Shown: piece by piece, positions 25,601 to 35,035 of the stretch | Layout: the number at the start of each line of letters is the position of its first letter | Numbering within the stretch: position 1 is the stretch's first letter | Assembly: GCA_963576475.1 (NCBI GenBank) | Contig: OY754973.1 | Span: 12,646,253 to 12,710,252, forward strand | Length of the DNA stretch: 64,000 nucleotides | Source: Molanna angustata | Lineage: Eukaryota > Arthropoda > Insecta > Trichoptera > Molannidae | Reading direction: 5' to 3' | Notes under the pieces: generated by a model | Database searches by the model: none | What the model saw: only the letters and a program-made list of their open reading frames with translations | Told to the model about the DNA's origin: nothing | Translations under genes and position numbers: made by a program

Positions 25601-28600
25601 ATTATTTAACACGCACTCAATAACAAGTTGCCACAATCTGGAGACTTGCGATGTTAATCGTCTCACAGATCCAGACTGAAAACACAATCAAAAACTGTGT
25701 CTCCACCGGGAATCGAACCCGGGACCCTTGGATCAGCAGTCAGATGCCTAACCAACTGAGCCACAAAGGCCAAAGGTGTTGATAGAAAGAGCTGTAGTTC
25801 AAGAATCAGGAGATAAGTAAAGAAATGTTTTAAAGTCCCAAGGGTCGCACTAAATGTATTGTCATAAAAATGTGAAATAGTTTTCTTAGATTAGTCAGTC
25901 TCACAGTCGATTACTAAAAATGATAACATGATTCACGATATTATATTCGAAATTAAGGAAGATATTTGTAACTTAAAAAAATAATATAGAAACATATCAA
26001 AAATTGGGAAGCTAAATACACTAATACTACAAAAACAGAATAAAAATTAACTCGTATCTCAAAATCTGTATACAATTAAGAGAAAATGCATTTGTATAGA
26101 GAACTAAAATTGCTGACCGCCAAGGCACAGATAGTTGGGTTTGAGTGCGGGCATCCTGAGTTCGAAAAATTTATTTAAATTAATATCTCACGCTAATATT
26201 GATTCTCGGGGTTGGAAACACTGGTTAGTTGGAAGAAATTTCCATATGGCGATAAACTCGCCACTTGCGCAGGGTGAAAGAAAGTGTTTATTATTATTAT
26301 ATTTACAATTAAAATTAAAATAAATTTGTTAAAATGAGCTAAATTCAATTGTACCTACATACATAAGTAAATGAGTATAAAAGTCACATTTATATCTAAA
26401 AAGAACAGTTTTTACAAACCTTGTACAAGTGATGAAGAGGGGCACCTCTCAACAGAAGACAAACCAACAATTCATGACACTTGGAATGGACGTCTCTTAT
26501 AACTTTACCTAATGTAGTCAGATTGAGTCCAATCATTTCCTCACCCTTGCCACATATAGCTGGCAGAAGTTGCGACACACACAGCAAAATATTTAGAATA
26601 TCATTCATCATGACACTGTTTCTTTTGTCTTCTGGTAACTCCTAAAATTACATATTCATTTCATTTTATTCAGGGTACTCGCACACTACAGACTTTTTAA
26701 TCGGCCGATAGTTTGATCGGGCTCTTAATAAATATGAAGATGCATCAAACTGCGCATATTACAACGATTCAGTGTTGCCCGATCTGACATAAAAACTAAC
26801 AAGCAGTCCAACCCGACCAAACTAGCGGCCAGTTAAATAGTATGTAGTGTGCGAGTGCCCTAATGTTGCCTTTTTGGGTGAGACGAGACTGGGTGTGGGC
26901 ATACACGCATGTGTCGTGTTTTATAAGTTAAACACATGTCGCTCGTTACCCCACATTGTGGGATATTGGGATATGCCCCGATGAAATGAATGTATTTTTT
27001 ATATTCTTATATAAGATACAAAAGAGAAAGGCAATTAGGATTTCACTGGATTCACAAATCCAGGTCCACGAGCACAGGCGACCAGAGTACCAGCCAGAAT
27101 AGGGGAGTCACGCGGGCTTGTGACCATGTATGCGAGCTTAAGGGGATGATGACTCGAGTCACACTAACAACTCACCCACCAACATTTAACTTGTAAGATC
27201 ATTTCACCTTGTAAGGCGTAATAATTGTCCTATTTAAAGAAGAATTATGATTCAATAATCAAATTTCAACTAACCTGAGTGTATCTTACAGTCAAAATTG
27301 TTAATGTTTCATTTAACATTCCAGCGAAAACCCGTTGAGCCATTTTTGGTGGTACTGTATCCCACAAATCTTGACGGGTACCTGAATAAACATATCAAGT
27401 GCCATAAGTACATAAAGAATTTCAATAAATATAAACGTGGTACAGTAAATAAGTTGACAATAAAGAAGGAGTAATTTTCTTTGCTAATTAAATAAGTTTT
27501 TTTATGACAAATTTTCAACATCTCAATAGACGAAGTTGGAATATTATAGGAGAACTATAACACCTACAGGGCTTACGACCTGTCATCGGCTGGATTACGT
27601 GATCACTTTATGCACTTGCGCAACGTTCACAAATTATGCCTTCTTATTGAGTTCTCTATCAATCCAATTTTCGAAAGTTCTATATATTTAATCATGAAAC
27701 TGTTTGCAAATATACTAAAAACATCTTCGCCATCTATGAGGTGACAAAGAAACTTTTTTGTTTTAAAGCAATAGCCTTTATACATGAGGTGACAATGCTT
27801 TCCCACAGATGTCACCCCTGAACTACGCCTGAATTATTTAATTATTAAGTTAATTTTTATCTTGTTAACTTGCTTGTTCCAATGTGCATGTAAAATGAAT
27901 ATTTTTTATAATTGCATATACATAAACATTTAATTTTTTTCTTGTCATTATATTACATCCAATGTAAAAAAATCCAATGCTTGCGTATATGCAACTATAA
28001 AAAATATTCTAATTAAATTAATTGACAAGTATATATTGATATGCATATAATTTCAGTTCATTAGTTTACTATAAATCAATCGAAAGATTTGGTTTATATA
28101 CCTACTTATTATTAACATTTTCAGAGTTACTTTGTGGTTTGAATTAACTTTGTTTAAACCACAAATGAGGTGTTTTTATGACCGGGTTTGAAACAACAGA
28201 TGACAAATGAATTGTTGATAAAGTTGTCATTCATGCTGATGAAAAAACAGTCACTTGAAAAATGAATACAAAGGAAATAAAATGGATAAAAAATTTACCT
28301 TGCATATAAAGCCACCACATCCTTATAGATGGAGATCCACCGTCTGCGGGAGCTCCTTGCAAGACATACAGCGCCAGCAGTCTGCCATGAAGATCCAACA
28401 GCCGTTCTGCCAGAGCTTCTGCCATTTCACCATATTTCTTTTGAGCAGCCTGCGAAAAATACCAATTCAAGCATTCAAAAGCACATTCGAAGATAATACT
28501 AGACAGGAAAAAGACATTAATGGATAAATACACAACTGCTCATTGATGGAGGCTAAAAATTTTACTGTAAAGAATAGTATCTGGCAAAAAACCAACCTGC

Positions 28601-31600
28601 AATGACCCAATACGTTGTCCAGTTCCAGTATGTTGAGATGCCTGAATATAACAATATAAGCTATTCTTTACCAGAGCTGATGCTCCGAGAGTAGCAGTCA
28701 ACACAGGAAGATCCGCATGATCCAATGCCTCTTGACTTAACACATCAAGATGATCTACAAAACAAAATAATTTTTTTTTTTTTATTTGAGGGACAAATAC
28801 AGTATTATAAAATAAACAGAAAAAATACACTATGAAATGAAAAAAAGACAGAATAATTACTTTTTTATGTACATTATTACATATTCTTATATTTCACACA
28901 TTTGTCTGTGATGGGAAGGAAAGGTAAAAGGAAGGGAGAAGGACCTAATTTGTTGCTGCTGTGAAAAATAACAGAATCTGCTAGATAAAAACAAAAATTA
29001 AAATAAGTACACAAATTAATTATTTTTATGAAACATATTTTTTTAAGAATGAATATGTCCTTGTAACAAGTACATATACATCCTCATACATTCCTTTAAA
29101 TAAGAAGTAATGATTGTGCTATAGGTGAACAAACTCAGTCGTGGCAGGATTCAAACTTGCGACCACTGGATTACCAACCCAGTGCGCTAACCGCTCTGCC
29201 ACCACCCGTCTAAATATTAAAATAAAGCAAACTATACTTCAATTAGTTATTGTTTGGGACACCCTAAAGGCGATTTTGAATGGAGCACCAGGGGAAAGAA
29301 GGAGAGCTGGAAGGCCAAAGCTTCAGTAGCTGAACGGAGTTGAGAAGGATACTCATAGCATAAGTGTCAAAAACTGGCATGATGCTGCGATAAACTGACA
29401 ATCGTGGAGGCAAAATCTACAGGAGGTCAAGACTTGACCTGGGTTGTAGAGCCACAGATTTGATTTGAAACTTCAATTAACCAGTTTATTAACAATAATA
29501 ATAATTTCAATAAATAAATAAATAACATGCGCCGTATAATACAAAATAATATGGAATATACTTGTGTGAGGTTACTTAACGATACAAGCACTTTGAAAAA
29601 AAAATGAAACCATTGGCCCACCGCTGACTGACATTGGCCCACCGCTGACTGACATTGGCCCACCGCTGACTGACATTGGCCCACTGCTGACTGACATTTT
29701 TTTATTCCACAAAGACTAACAACCTCTGTATGTATATTTGGAGATTAAGTATCAAACTATTGAGTCCCTGTAGATATTGTGTAGTGTATACTGCCTTACG
29801 AATTGTATGAAACGATGTCGTCACTAAATTCAATTTTTATAAAAATTGTTAAAAGAAAGTTTGAGATGTAGGGGAGACCGGCCAAAGTTGACGAAGTGCC
29901 TAAGATGACGAGAACTGTTTTTTTCTGTGTAATGCATAAGTGAGAAAACATTATACGATGAAAAGAATAAAGAATAGTATACTGACTATGGATCAAATCA
30001 GTCTGTCTCGTATCGGCAAAGTTTGTGCTTGTGAACCGCAGTTTGTTGTTTTTTGAGTCGTTGATGTAAAAAAAACAGTGTTTAAAAATAGTGTTTTAAA
30101 AAATATCAGTATTCTTAAGCAAAAAACTGTTTACATATTTGAAATAAAGGTATATTTTACTATATCCTGTAAGTAAATTTAAATCATTAATATTATATTT
30201 ATGAATTACATATATTTGCATATTTTTTTAAATGTCACTCACGGGAAAGATGACACGGGTAAGTTGACGAATTCGTCATCTTACCCTGCAAAATGTAATA
30301 ACTTTATACACTTTACAGGTAAGTAATTGCTTCGGAACAGATTCTGTCTAGTGAAGCAGTTATGTTTAATATTGTTTTTATAGTAGTTACTTATTATGTT
30401 CTAAATATATTCCTAAATACATATAATGTAAATAGTTTTTTAACAGATTTGTAATTATCTCAATAGAGACGAAGTTGGAATATTTATTGTAGGAGAACCG
30501 GGAAATCAAGGCACCTACAGGGCTTACGACCTGTCATCGGCTGGTTTACGCGATCACTCTATGCGCTTGCGCAACGTTCACCAATTATGCCTTTTAATGA
30601 GATCCCTATCAATTCAATTTTGAAAGTTCTATATATTGTAATACTGAAATTCTTTTCGCTTGAAAATAAGGAATTTTTACTACAGCCATCTATGGGTGAA
30701 ATTATGAACAACAATCTTATTATTTTTATTTATTTTGTTGGAACGCCATCTATTGAGAGAATTGGTTTTTTTTAATTACAAATCTGTTAAAAAATATCTT
30801 TGACTCCCGACAGGGAAAAAAATCCAATGTTTGCGCATATGCAATAATAAAAATATTCGATTAATGTAAATAGCTTTATATCTTGATTGACTTAATGTTA
30901 ATATTTAATTTTTATTTTAGATAAAATGCCGTACACATATGAAAGAACGACGGAAAGAGACTTCCTTATTTCATGTTGACTATTTAAAATTATTTAGGTA
31001 CATATGTATGATATTATGTGTCAAATCGTAATTAAATGCAATAAAAATGTTTTATTTCTTTATCTTTTTAATTTAATCTAGAATTGTAAGACATAACCCA
31101 TACTGTAATGCAATTCGTCAACTTTCCCTATGCATATAGTCATCTTACCCGTTATACGGGTAAGATGACGAATTTGAGGATGTTTTTAAAATACAATTTA
31201 TCTATAAATCATTATGTTTTCGCAAAAAATAATGTTTGTATTACTGTAGGCAAATATATTATCTATAAGATAGCAAACATTTTTTTTCAATAAACATTCC
31301 ATCAAAGGTGATATCTTACAAATCCCTTAACATCGCCAACTTAGGCGGGTCTCCCCTACTACTACATTGTTCATATTTTTTATAGAAAATTAAATTTTCT
31401 AGTTGGGGTGTTTCGGCATTTTTCGATATTTTTAAAAACTTTGAAAATATAGGCAGTTAAACACATAAATTTATCATAAAAAAAATGTTTGAGAAACTCT
31501 GGAACTATTTTGAAAAAGCACTTTTGAAATTTTGTATTTGGGTATATTCATATCACCAATCAACTTTGACGGTTTTTATAATATATGGAAAAATAAAGTA

Positions 31601-33666
31601 AAATTTCAAAATTTGATAACCCATGAATAAAACAAAAAATTCAAAATTCTGAGTACAAAGTTTTGTAGACTATCTACTTATATATTCTGAAATTTTTGGG
31701 CTCTGTGAATAGAGAGGGTCAAAAGTTATAAGGGACACACACAGACACACAAAACGTTCTACTTTGAATTCTGAATTCATCCATATAATATATTTAGAAC
31801 ATATGTGCTGCGATGCCTCTAAGTTGGTGTTTTTGGCATGCAAAAATTTCACTACACCATACAAAATGTTCCTTCATACACACGTCTTAATACTGTTGAT
31901 TCATTATGAGAATTAAATTCTCTTGAACGAATCGACAGTTGGATTATTTGATACCACAATATTCTACAATATGATATATTTTGTTTATTAGTGAGGTACG
32001 CTTATTGTCAGACAGTTTAGTTTGAATTGCAGATTATTCTTTAAAAATCTCTATTATTAAATTAAAAAATCATGTACCTAAAAGCAGTTCTGATGACTTG
32101 ACTACCATGGCTGCAAATCTATCAGGATCTGAAGATTTGACAATTCCTCCACACCCAGCTGCAGACTCTTCATCATTTTCATTTCCGTTGATCAAACCGG
32201 ATCCCATCCTTGAATGACATCAGAATTTTTTTTTAATTTAGGACAAAAAACTAATCACGTATACAAAAAAAAATACTGTAAAATGTGTATTAGTATTTCA
32301 GATTATTTGACTTAGTCATTGATTTAATTATACTACATACTAGATGAAACGCTTGGAACAAAATTGGTAAGCTTAAGTGACACATTTTTGCATGATGAGG
32401 TAAGTGAGGTATCGAGCGGGCATTGGGGAGGGGTAATAGTGACTGCGTAAAAAGATACATTACAATTATGTTACATGTTAATATTGTATTATATCACTAG
32501 TTGCATGTAACACATAACATCCAACTGTCGATGGCGATAGTATGTATAATTGAAGAATATTTACCAATAAACTACATACACAAATTAATAAATAACCATG
32601 AAAAATATAGACCTGGCATACAAGTCTCGCATATCTTTGCTTGATACGTTGTCGATATGATAAGAGAAATAAATTCTCTTGAACAAATCGACAGTTGGAT
32701 TATCAGACATTTCACCAAGTCCAACTTGTCACGTTTCTTACAAATGACTCATACATTCATATATTACGTCATGTGTAACATGCAACTAGTAATAATAAAT
32801 GACTCATACATTCATATATTACGTGAGCGGTGATAGCCCAGCGGTAAGGTCGTCGCCTCAGATGCATGAGGTCGACGGTTCGAATCCGGGCGGGGCACGC
32901 ACCTCTGGATTTTTAGAAAAATCTATGTGCGGATTTATATCACTAGCTATGTGTAGCCATGATCCAATTTGTCTGGTTCCCCTCTCTAAGGGTTACAAAG
33001 GTCAGATGGCAGTCGCTTCAATGTAATAACCAGACTCGCCAATTCCAGGATCATGGTCAAAGCGAACCCCGATAAAAACGGAACAAAAGCACTAAGGGGG
33101 AAAAAATATTCATATATTACGTAGATCGTATTGTATACCTGAAAGCAGCAATAAATTCTTCTTCCCACCAAGTCACTAATTTAACCGATGCAAATGACGC
33201 ATTATGAGCAAAGTCTAATCGTCCACCAACTACACCGCTGCATATACTTTCTTGTAACACAGTTTGTTTATTCTAAAAATAATCATATATTACGTAGATC
33301 GTATTGTATACCTGAAAGCAGCAATAAATTCTTCTTCCCACCAAGTCACTAATTTAACCGATGCAAATGACGCATTACGAGGAAAATCTAATCGTCCACC
33401 AACTACACCGCTGCATATACTTTCTTGTAACACAGTTTGTTTATTCTAAAAATAAAAACAGAATACAGTTGTGCTTTAGTTTATCTATCTGTAGAAATTA
33501 TAAAAATTAAGGTAATAAGCAATCAAAAAAACAAAAAAAATATTTCATCAAACTAAATATATGAAAATGTGTGAAATATTATTTGGTTTACCTGATAATA
33601 TTGAAGATCACGTTGCAATAAAATAGGAACTCTGTCCATAAGGTTACCTTCTTCCATTACCTCCAT
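16611..33666 (-). CDS. 17-exon gene, 874-aa protein, KIAA0825/DUF4495-like (tentative)
   Basis: Function not known to me. Exons, each with GT/AG sites and compatible phase: 33592-33666, 33312-33445, 32078-32208, 28597-28754, 28299-28449, 27275-27381, 26420-26641, 23653-23865, 22812-22983, 22454-22629, 21596-21715, 20719-20923, 20482-20589, 19270-19478, 18845-18940, 18360-18515, 16611-16802. They join into one uninterrupted frame of 874 codons from MEVMEEGNLM to KELMQPV. The best conserved-looking block spans exons 5-6: MWWLYMQG, then KMAQRVFAGMLNE and LTILTVRYTQ, which recalls to me the DUF4495 core of KIAA0825 proteins; this is from memory. Exon 13 encodes a Lys/Ser-rich linker (KKRPSKKDKKSSRKR). 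No signal peptide or membrane segment is evident. Introns hold many mobile elements. Exon structure confidence is high, identity is low. Confidence 0.85.
16888..17445. mobile_element. GC-rich insertion with ATGGGCGCC ends in intron 16
   Basis: Sequence between ATGGGCGCC (left) and GGGCGCCCAT (right) is much richer in GC than its surroundings. A near-duplication of ATGAAC lies on both sides. Broken plus-strand frames are Pro/Arg/Gln-rich (for example PVMPIGPIGPAQPR, PVKRTLDSLEQ), suggesting decayed retroelement ORF1/gag-like material, but no family is certain. Confidence 0.4.
17483..17743 (-). mobile_element. Non-autonomous Helitron, short copy
   Basis: On the minus strand it starts A|TCTTTAAATT, contains TTCTGTACGCGTGTATGTCA and GGCTGGACCGATTTTGATGA, and ends ACAACATCTGTCGGATCCCCTAG|T. 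This is the lepidopteran Helitron type also seen at 24886-25481. It lies in intron 16 of the 17-exon gene. Confidence 0.8.
17959..18306. repeat. Three tandem copies of a 116-bp unit
   Basis: Units start GGTTCAGTATAACCAATTTC at 17959, 18075 and 18191. Copies 1 and 2 are almost identical and copy 3 has several substitutions. Located in intron 16, just downstream of exon 16. Confidence 0.95.
18941..19269. other. Intron 14 of the 17-exon gene
   Basis: At 19055-19125 it contains the dispersed lepidopteran phrase CATACATACCGTCACGCCG followed by GGGGTAGGCAGAGAG, a retroposon tail fragment. Nothing else is seen. Confidence 0.5.
19659..19911. mobile_element. Palindromic MITE in intron 13
   Basis: Ends are imperfect inverted repeats (CCAACACACACGGACTGTTT against CCAAGATACACGGACTATTT). 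The centre holds a strong hairpin GTTGAACCGACTGCT / AGCAGTCGGTTCAAC. Repeated words AAGC(A/T)G and CAACTGCT occur throughout. Non-coding. Confidence 0.7.
19960..20345. other. Moderately GC-rich intronic block, class unknown
   Basis: Composition differs from the flanking intron. It includes CCATGGTTGTGAGGGGACAC and GTCCCACTTACTACATGGTC. The minus-strand frame across it has no recognisable domain. Probably a decayed repeat. Confidence 0.3.
21036..21505 (+). repeat. Dispersed repeat R1 (MITE-like), intron 11
   Basis: Runs from GTTGTGGCCAACACTAAATT, followed by CCTCACTAAC, to GGTTAGTGAGGAGTTA, so the ends are short inverted repeats. A diverged inverted copy is at 50317-50870, sharing CTAATGGGGTCTAAACGAGT-type sequence and CAAAGTGACC. 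Confidence 0.65.
21717..22453. other. Intron 10, nothing but one small hairpin
   Basis: Contains GCCCGAG-cctca-CTCGGGC at 22162-22180. The open frame at 21841-22047 has no coding features. Confidence 0.4.
22984..23652. other. Intron 8, nothing recognised
   Basis: Plus-strand frames at 23174-23695 are hydrophobic T-rich translations without family features. No terminal repeats were noticed. Confidence 0.35.
24180..24640 (-). pseudogene. LINE (Jockey/R1-type) C-terminal fragment in intron 7
   Basis: The minus frame 24198-24623 contains SRLRFGLVRMDSHLFRL, then FCECEWDEEMPDHILFDCP. This is the cysteine/histidine motif (CxC...H...C) found after the reverse transcriptase in Jockey-like non-LTR retrotransposons. 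Only the extreme 3' part is present, as expected for a 5'-truncated insertion. Confidence 0.75.
24886..25481 (+). mobile_element. Non-autonomous Helitron (596 bp) in intron 7
   Basis: Begins A|TCTTTATATATATAATTC. It contains the lepidopteran signature ATGGCTTAACCGATTTTGAT and ends with GACAACGTCTGTCGGGTCCG followed by CTAG and T. There is no target duplication, as expected for A/T insertion. No Rep/helicase coding. Confidence 0.85.
25550..25780 (-). mobile_element. tRNA-derived SINE (family S2)
   Basis: On the minus strand the head reads GGCTCAGTTGGTTAGGCATC (box A) and GGTTCGATTCCCGGTGG (box B), followed by a tRNA-unrelated body ending near an AAATAAAT tail. Cloverleaf-like head, but clearly part of a repeat (second copy at 16076-16285), so not annotated as a tRNA gene. 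Confidence 0.85.
26113..26305 (+). mobile_element. SINE (family S3), intron 7
   Basis: Shares CTGACCGC, ATCCTGAGTTCGAA (box B-like), GGTTGGAAACACTGG and ACTTGCGCAGGGTG with the inverted copy at 36480-36645. It ends in TTATTATTATTAT. Confidence 0.65.
26672..26861. mobile_element. MITE with ~50-bp inverted repeats in intron 6
   Basis: Left AGGGTACTCGCACACTACAG and reverse-complemented right AGGGCACTCGCACACTACAT continue to match through GGCCG(A/C)TAGTTTG(A/G)TCGGG. Only about 80 bp of unique centre. Probably hAT-like by appearance; a target duplication was not resolved. Confidence 0.75.
26862..27274. other. Rest of intron 6
   Basis: 26885-26980 (ACACGCATGTGTCGTG, GTCGCTCGTTACCCCACATT) is similar to 50935-51020, so it is another dispersed repeat fragment. 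No coding evidence. Confidence 0.45.
27517..28020 (+). repeat. Dispersed repeat family B, copy in intron 5
   Basis: Starts ATCTCAATAGACGAAGTTGG and contains CACCTACAGGGCTTACGACC, GTCATCGGCTGG, CACTTGCGCAACGTTCAC and, at the far end, AATCCAATGCTTGCGTATAT. Other copies are at 30456-30872 and at 45772-45912 plus 50061-50168, where it is split by the pogo element. Confidence 0.7.
29035..29215 (-). mobile_element. tRNA-derived SINE (family S1) in intron 3
   Basis: Minus-strand head with GCAGAGCGGTTAGCGCACTG (box A-like) and a box-B-like segment (AAGTTTGAATCCTGCC). The body carries GAATATGTCCTTGTAACAAG. A good match is at 60010-60178. Confidence 0.75.
29250..29445 (+). pseudogene. LINE 3' coding-tail fragment in intron 3
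   Basis: Reads WDTLKAILNGAPGERRRAGR, then PKLQ, a stop, and NGVEKDTHSISVKNWHDAA. This is the C-terminal GRPKLRW...GVRNW tail of endonuclease/RT-type LINEs. It is followed by unrelated sequence. Confidence 0.6.
29611..29694. repeat. 21-bp tandem repeat, four copies
   Basis: CATTGGCCCACCGCTGACTG plus A, repeated at 29611, 29632, 29653 and 29674; the last copy has one substitution. Intron 3. Confidence 0.97.
29871..31356. mobile_element. Pogo-like element (1486 bp), GGGGAGACC ends
   Basis: Termini GGGGAGACCGGCCAAAGTTG and (right, reversed) GGGGAGACCCGCCTAAGTTG are flanked by TA (29869-29870, 31357-31358). The interior repeats the word GTCATCTTACCC / GGGTAAGATGACGAAT in both orientations (about 30235-30290 and 31125-31175). 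It has no transposase. A family B repeat (30456-30872) sits inside it. Confidence 0.8.
30456..30872 (+). repeat. Family B repeat nested in the pogo-like element
   Basis: Starts ATCTCAATAGAGACGAAGTT. It shares CACCTACAGGGCTTACGACC and CGCTTGCGCAACGTTCACC with 27517-28020, ending around AATCCAATGTTTGCGCATAT. Confidence 0.7.
32494..32787 (-). mobile_element. Family A fragments, intron 2
   Basis: The 3' end motif (TAGTTGCATGTAACACATAA) begins at 32498 and the 5' hairpin end (ATTCTCTTGAACAAATCGAC) lies at 32672-32691. A second 3' end reading the other way (CATGTGTAACATGCAACTAG) is at 32770-32789. Most of the normal interior is absent. Confidence 0.6.
32825..33107 (+). mobile_element. tRNA-derived SINE with 15-bp target duplication
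   Basis: The head GATAGCCCAGCGGTAAGGTC (box A) and GGTTCGAATCCGGGC (box B) mark a tRNA-like promoter. The insertion is flanked by ATTCATATATTACGT at 32810-32824 and 33108-33122. The tail ends in a short AAGGGGGAAAAAA. Located next to the duplicated exon 2. Confidence 0.9.
33139..33272 (-). CDS. Duplicate of exon 2 of the 17-exon gene (exon 2')
   Basis: A 173-bp unit containing exon 2 is present twice in tandem (about 33111-33283 and 33284-33456), with only three differences. Both copies have acceptor TTTAG-type and donor AG|GTATAC sites and open frames; one encodes DFPRNAS and this one DFAHNAS. Because the exon is 134 bp, using both in one mRNA would shift the frame, so the copies could only be mutually exclusive, or one is unused or an assembly artefact. 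The copy nearer exon 1 (33312-33445) was placed in the main model arbitrarily. Confidence 0.75.
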
Positions 33667-33772
33667 TTTTAATTAAATATTACGACTTTAAGAAAGAAAA
33701 AAATATATATAAACAAATTTAAATAATGTCGACTAATATAATTTTAATTTACTTAATAGAATAACTTAAATA
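33667..33772 (-). promoter_or_regulatory. 106-bp frataxin-to-downstream-gene spacer
   Basis: Minus-strand sequence between the frataxin stop (33773) and the ATG of the 17-exon gene (33666). It has no AATAAA; the only weak poly(A) signal is ATTAAA soon after the stop. It contains a polypyrimidine run ending CTTTCTTAAAG (about 33680-33697) that looks like a 3' splice site. This suggests either a spliced 5' leader for the downstream gene or a shared transcript. Confidence 0.45.
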
Positions 33773-34591
33773 TTACAATAAACTATATAAACAAATTGAT
33801 AAATCTAACGGAACTTTTGCGATACTATTAAATTCTTTTTGCAGAAGTTGATGCAAAGATACACCGTCATGTTTGTAAATCCAGTATCCTAAACCTAACT
33901 CAACAAAATCATATCTCTTGGGTCCAGATACTGGAGAGCTCAGCCAAATTTGTCTGTTTGGTGTTTGACGATTAATTACATATGTCCCATGTGGTTCACC
34001 GAGGGTTATTGTTAAAATTCCATCCTAGAAAATAAAATAAAATATCAAATATAAAGAGAAGTGGTCACAAGAGAGAGAATCGGAGTATATATATTTAAGA
34101 TTAAATTTGTAGTCTATCTCAACTGAGATATTCTAGAAGTACCTACCCCTAACATGTGATATAAACTTTATAGGTAGGTAACTATTGTTGTATAGGTACT
34201 TAATGGATAAACAAATTAATATTATGTTTTTTCTCTAAGATTCTAGAAATAAACTAACTGCTATATTGATAAATTTATTTACCCCGAACGTAACATCTGC
34301 ACCTTCGAAATCGTTGTTTTCCAAAAAATCTTCAAAACGTTCACACAAAGAAAACAAGGTTTCTTGACATACATATTCAAATTTGGATTCGTCTATTTGG
34401 TTGATATTAGTATTGTAAAATCTTTGAGAATCACCGGTTTCAAGTTTAAATTTCGAAATACTAGTTTCAAAGAGGCCCCGATCTATTAAACTACAAATAT
34501 TTAAAACGGGTGAATTTAACGATCTCAAATTTTTTGTTAATAATGAACGACCCGCATATCTATAAAGCTTTGAAAAATTACGAAATAACAT
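33773..34591 (-). CDS. fh: Frataxin, mitochondrial iron-sulfur cluster assembly factor
   Basis: Frataxin acts in the mitochondrial matrix with the NFS1-ISD11-ISCU complex, where it stimulates Fe-S cluster synthesis. Two exons, 34283-34591 and 33773-34024, join in phase 0 (TFG|DGIL) to give 186 residues, normal for the family. The N-terminus ([16 protein letters not shown]) is basic and hydroxylated, as in a mitochondrial targeting peptide. Residues about 70-100 form helix 1 with the acidic ridge ([18 protein letters not shown]). The beta-sheet signature follows: [28 protein letters not shown]. Then comes [10 protein letters not shown] of helix 2. No frame disruption. Its stop codon is 106 bp from the next gene's start on the same strand. 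The intron is 258 bp. Confidence 0.97.
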
Positions 34592-35030
34592 GATTATTGA
34601 TTAAATAAGTTGTTGTTAAATACGGTAACGGCAAATAAAAGGAACACGAAATTTTAGGTTAGGAGGTTATGATCTTGCTGTCAGTTTTGACGTTTACATA
34701 CATAATAAAAATATATTAAATATTTTTCAAAAGGCAACATTTCTTTCGATGATTATTCCTTCCGGTACTTTAAATGTGAGGGTTGTAGCATCACCAGCAG
34801 GATAGATATATCATGGTGGTGATGGTTGCAGTCAATAAATCGGTGGCAGAATAGAAACAGATAGGTATAGTGACGCGACCTCTCCTGTTCGCGTTATTTT
34901 CTATTTTGAAATCGGCGCTAAATCAGACCACAAACAAACATTTGTGAAAAAATAAAGTGTAAGAAAAAATATTTGACAATAAGACATAACCTGAAATGTG
35001 ACAATACAAGTGACAGATGAAAATTTTCGA
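34592..35030. other. Upstream region of frataxin
   Basis: AT-rich, presumably containing the frataxin promoter. No TATA box or repeat could be assigned with confidence. Confidence 0.35.
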
Positions 35031-35035
35031 CAGTC

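Larger units (their letters stand above)
29725..31945 (-). mobile_element. Family A element split by a pogo-like MITE, intron 3
   Basis: Family A sequence runs 29725-29868, is interrupted at a TA, and resumes 31359-31945, ending with the hairpin arms and CGACAGTTGGAT, the reverse complement of the 5' end. Removing 29871-31356 and one TA restores GAGATGTACTACTACATTG. Confidence 0.75.

Noticed and set aside
25700..25780. tRNA-like sequence with good box A and box B
   Set aside because: It is the head of a SINE with a second copy at 16076-16285, and the sequence continues into the SINE body.
32825..32900. Possible tRNA gene (GATAGCCCAGCGGTAAGG ... GGTTCGAATCC)
   Set aside because: Flanking 15-bp target duplications and a long non-tRNA body show it is a SINE.
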